A DNA stretch of 64,000 nt from Acidobacteriota bacterium (GTDB taxonomy: Bacteria; Acidobacteriota; Terriglobia; Acidiferrales; UBA7541), in the NCBI GenBank assembly GCA_003224085.1, contig QHYK01000054.1:1-64000 (forward strand), written 5' to 3'. Numbering within the stretch: position 1 is the stretch's first letter; the number at the start of each line of letters is the position of its first letter. Below the pieces are notes generated by a model. The model searched no databases, was not told the DNA's origin, and was given only the letters and a program-made list of their open reading frames with translations. The translations under genes were made by a program, and so were the position numbers. Shown here piece by piece: positions 63,767 to 64,000 of this stretch.

Positions 63767-64000
63767 TCAAGTGGCGCCAAGCAGGCCCGTTAGCAGTTCG
63801 TGCTTGGGGGTCGAAAATGGGTTGGTGACCGTGACCCCCTTCCACGTGAAGCCCTCCTGCAAGTCCTCCGAAAGAAGAAGACGGCATCCTGCTTCCGCGG
63901 CCGCAGAGAGAATCACCGAGTCCCCTATACCGAGCTGATGATCGGTTGCCAGATCCGCTGCGGCGAACATCACTTCTGCGGAAGTCTCGATCAGAGGATA
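63767..64000 (-). CDS. C-terminal part of a PIN-domain protein (cut by the window edge)
   Basis: The frame is open through the right edge, so the start lies beyond the window. The visible 77 codons are the C-terminal part of a PIN nuclease: LGIGDSVILSAAAEAGCRLL, then LSEDLQEGFTWKGVTVTNPF, including the second acidic cluster. Compared with the remnant at 34804 it is different enough to be an independent family member. Whether an antitoxin lies upstream cannot be seen. Confidence 0.8.
   Translation of the reverse strand, partial: YPLIETSAEVMFAAADLATDHQLGIGDSVILSAAAEAGCRLLLSEDLQEGFTWKGVTVTNPFSTPKHELLTGLLGAT

Overview
The window looks like chromosomal DNA of a soil-type Acidobacteriota (Terriglobia-like) genome. 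This rests on gene content, not on a marker gene: the DUF3300/DUF2950 secreted pair, DUF4136 lipoprotein-like proteins, two DUF507 genes in a row, PAS-rich FixJ-type signalling, and an exopolysaccharide cluster with FecR-like and TPR accessory proteins. Base composition is moderately GC-rich. No rRNA, CRISPR array, intact IS or prophage was seen. There is one complete tRNA gene and one tRNA 3' remnant.

Region 1 (1-6.2 kb, minus strand) is an envelope operon: DUF4136, a small coiled-coil exported protein, DUF3300, DUF2950, a multicopper oxidase and the start of a membrane protein, then an unrecognised exported protein. Region 2 (6.35-14.2 kb) is regulatory. Two sensor kinases with near-duplicate catalytic cores, a FixJ-type regulator, a lone receiver and a lone AAA+/Fis sigma-54 activator lie in series. 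Divergently, a good sigma-54 promoter precedes a 33-residue peptide and an ECF sigma factor. Region 3 (14.2-26.2 kb, minus strand) is redox metabolism: a di-haem peroxidase, two aldo/keto reductases (one with a twin-arginine signal), a cytochrome c, a two-subunit molybdenum oxidoreductase, a 3-hydroxyisobutyrate-dehydrogenase-like enzyme, a LuxR regulator, and a decayed copy of one reductase.

Region 4 (26.5-34.7 kb) holds a broken exported gene, an ion channel behind an easily missed metallothionein gene, then an OFA-family transporter and a three-gene respiratory formate dehydrogenase. Its catalytic subunit is a selenoprotein: an in-frame UGA is followed by a clean SECIS hairpin, so the two apparent reading frames are one gene. 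Region 5 (34.7-36.96 kb) is a scar zone with PIN and MFS remnants, a GC-rich toroid-fold gene and the 3' half of a tRNA-Asp, a typical integration-site footprint. Region 6 (36.96-43.3 kb) has an MFS exporter, a DEAD-box helicase frameshifted inside motif VI, an RpoD-type sigma factor, an RRM protein and a small basic protein.

Region 7 (43.6-62 kb) is a Wzx/Wzy-type exopolysaccharide cluster: initiating sugar transferase, glycosyltransferases, GDP-mannose dehydratase, acyltransferase, methyltransferase, Wza, BY-kinase and two polymerase/ligase candidates, but no flippase. Its edge carries an unusual protein joining two PilZ domains, one membrane segment and a TonB C-terminus. Region 8 (62-64 kb) has tRNA-Val, two DUF507 genes separated by GAAATTCG-type simple repeats, and a PIN-domain gene cut by the window edge. 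The strongest findings are the Sec-formate dehydrogenase operon, the sigma-54 to ECF arrangement, the PilZ-PilZ-TonB fusion, the hidden metallothionein and the tRNA-Asp scar.
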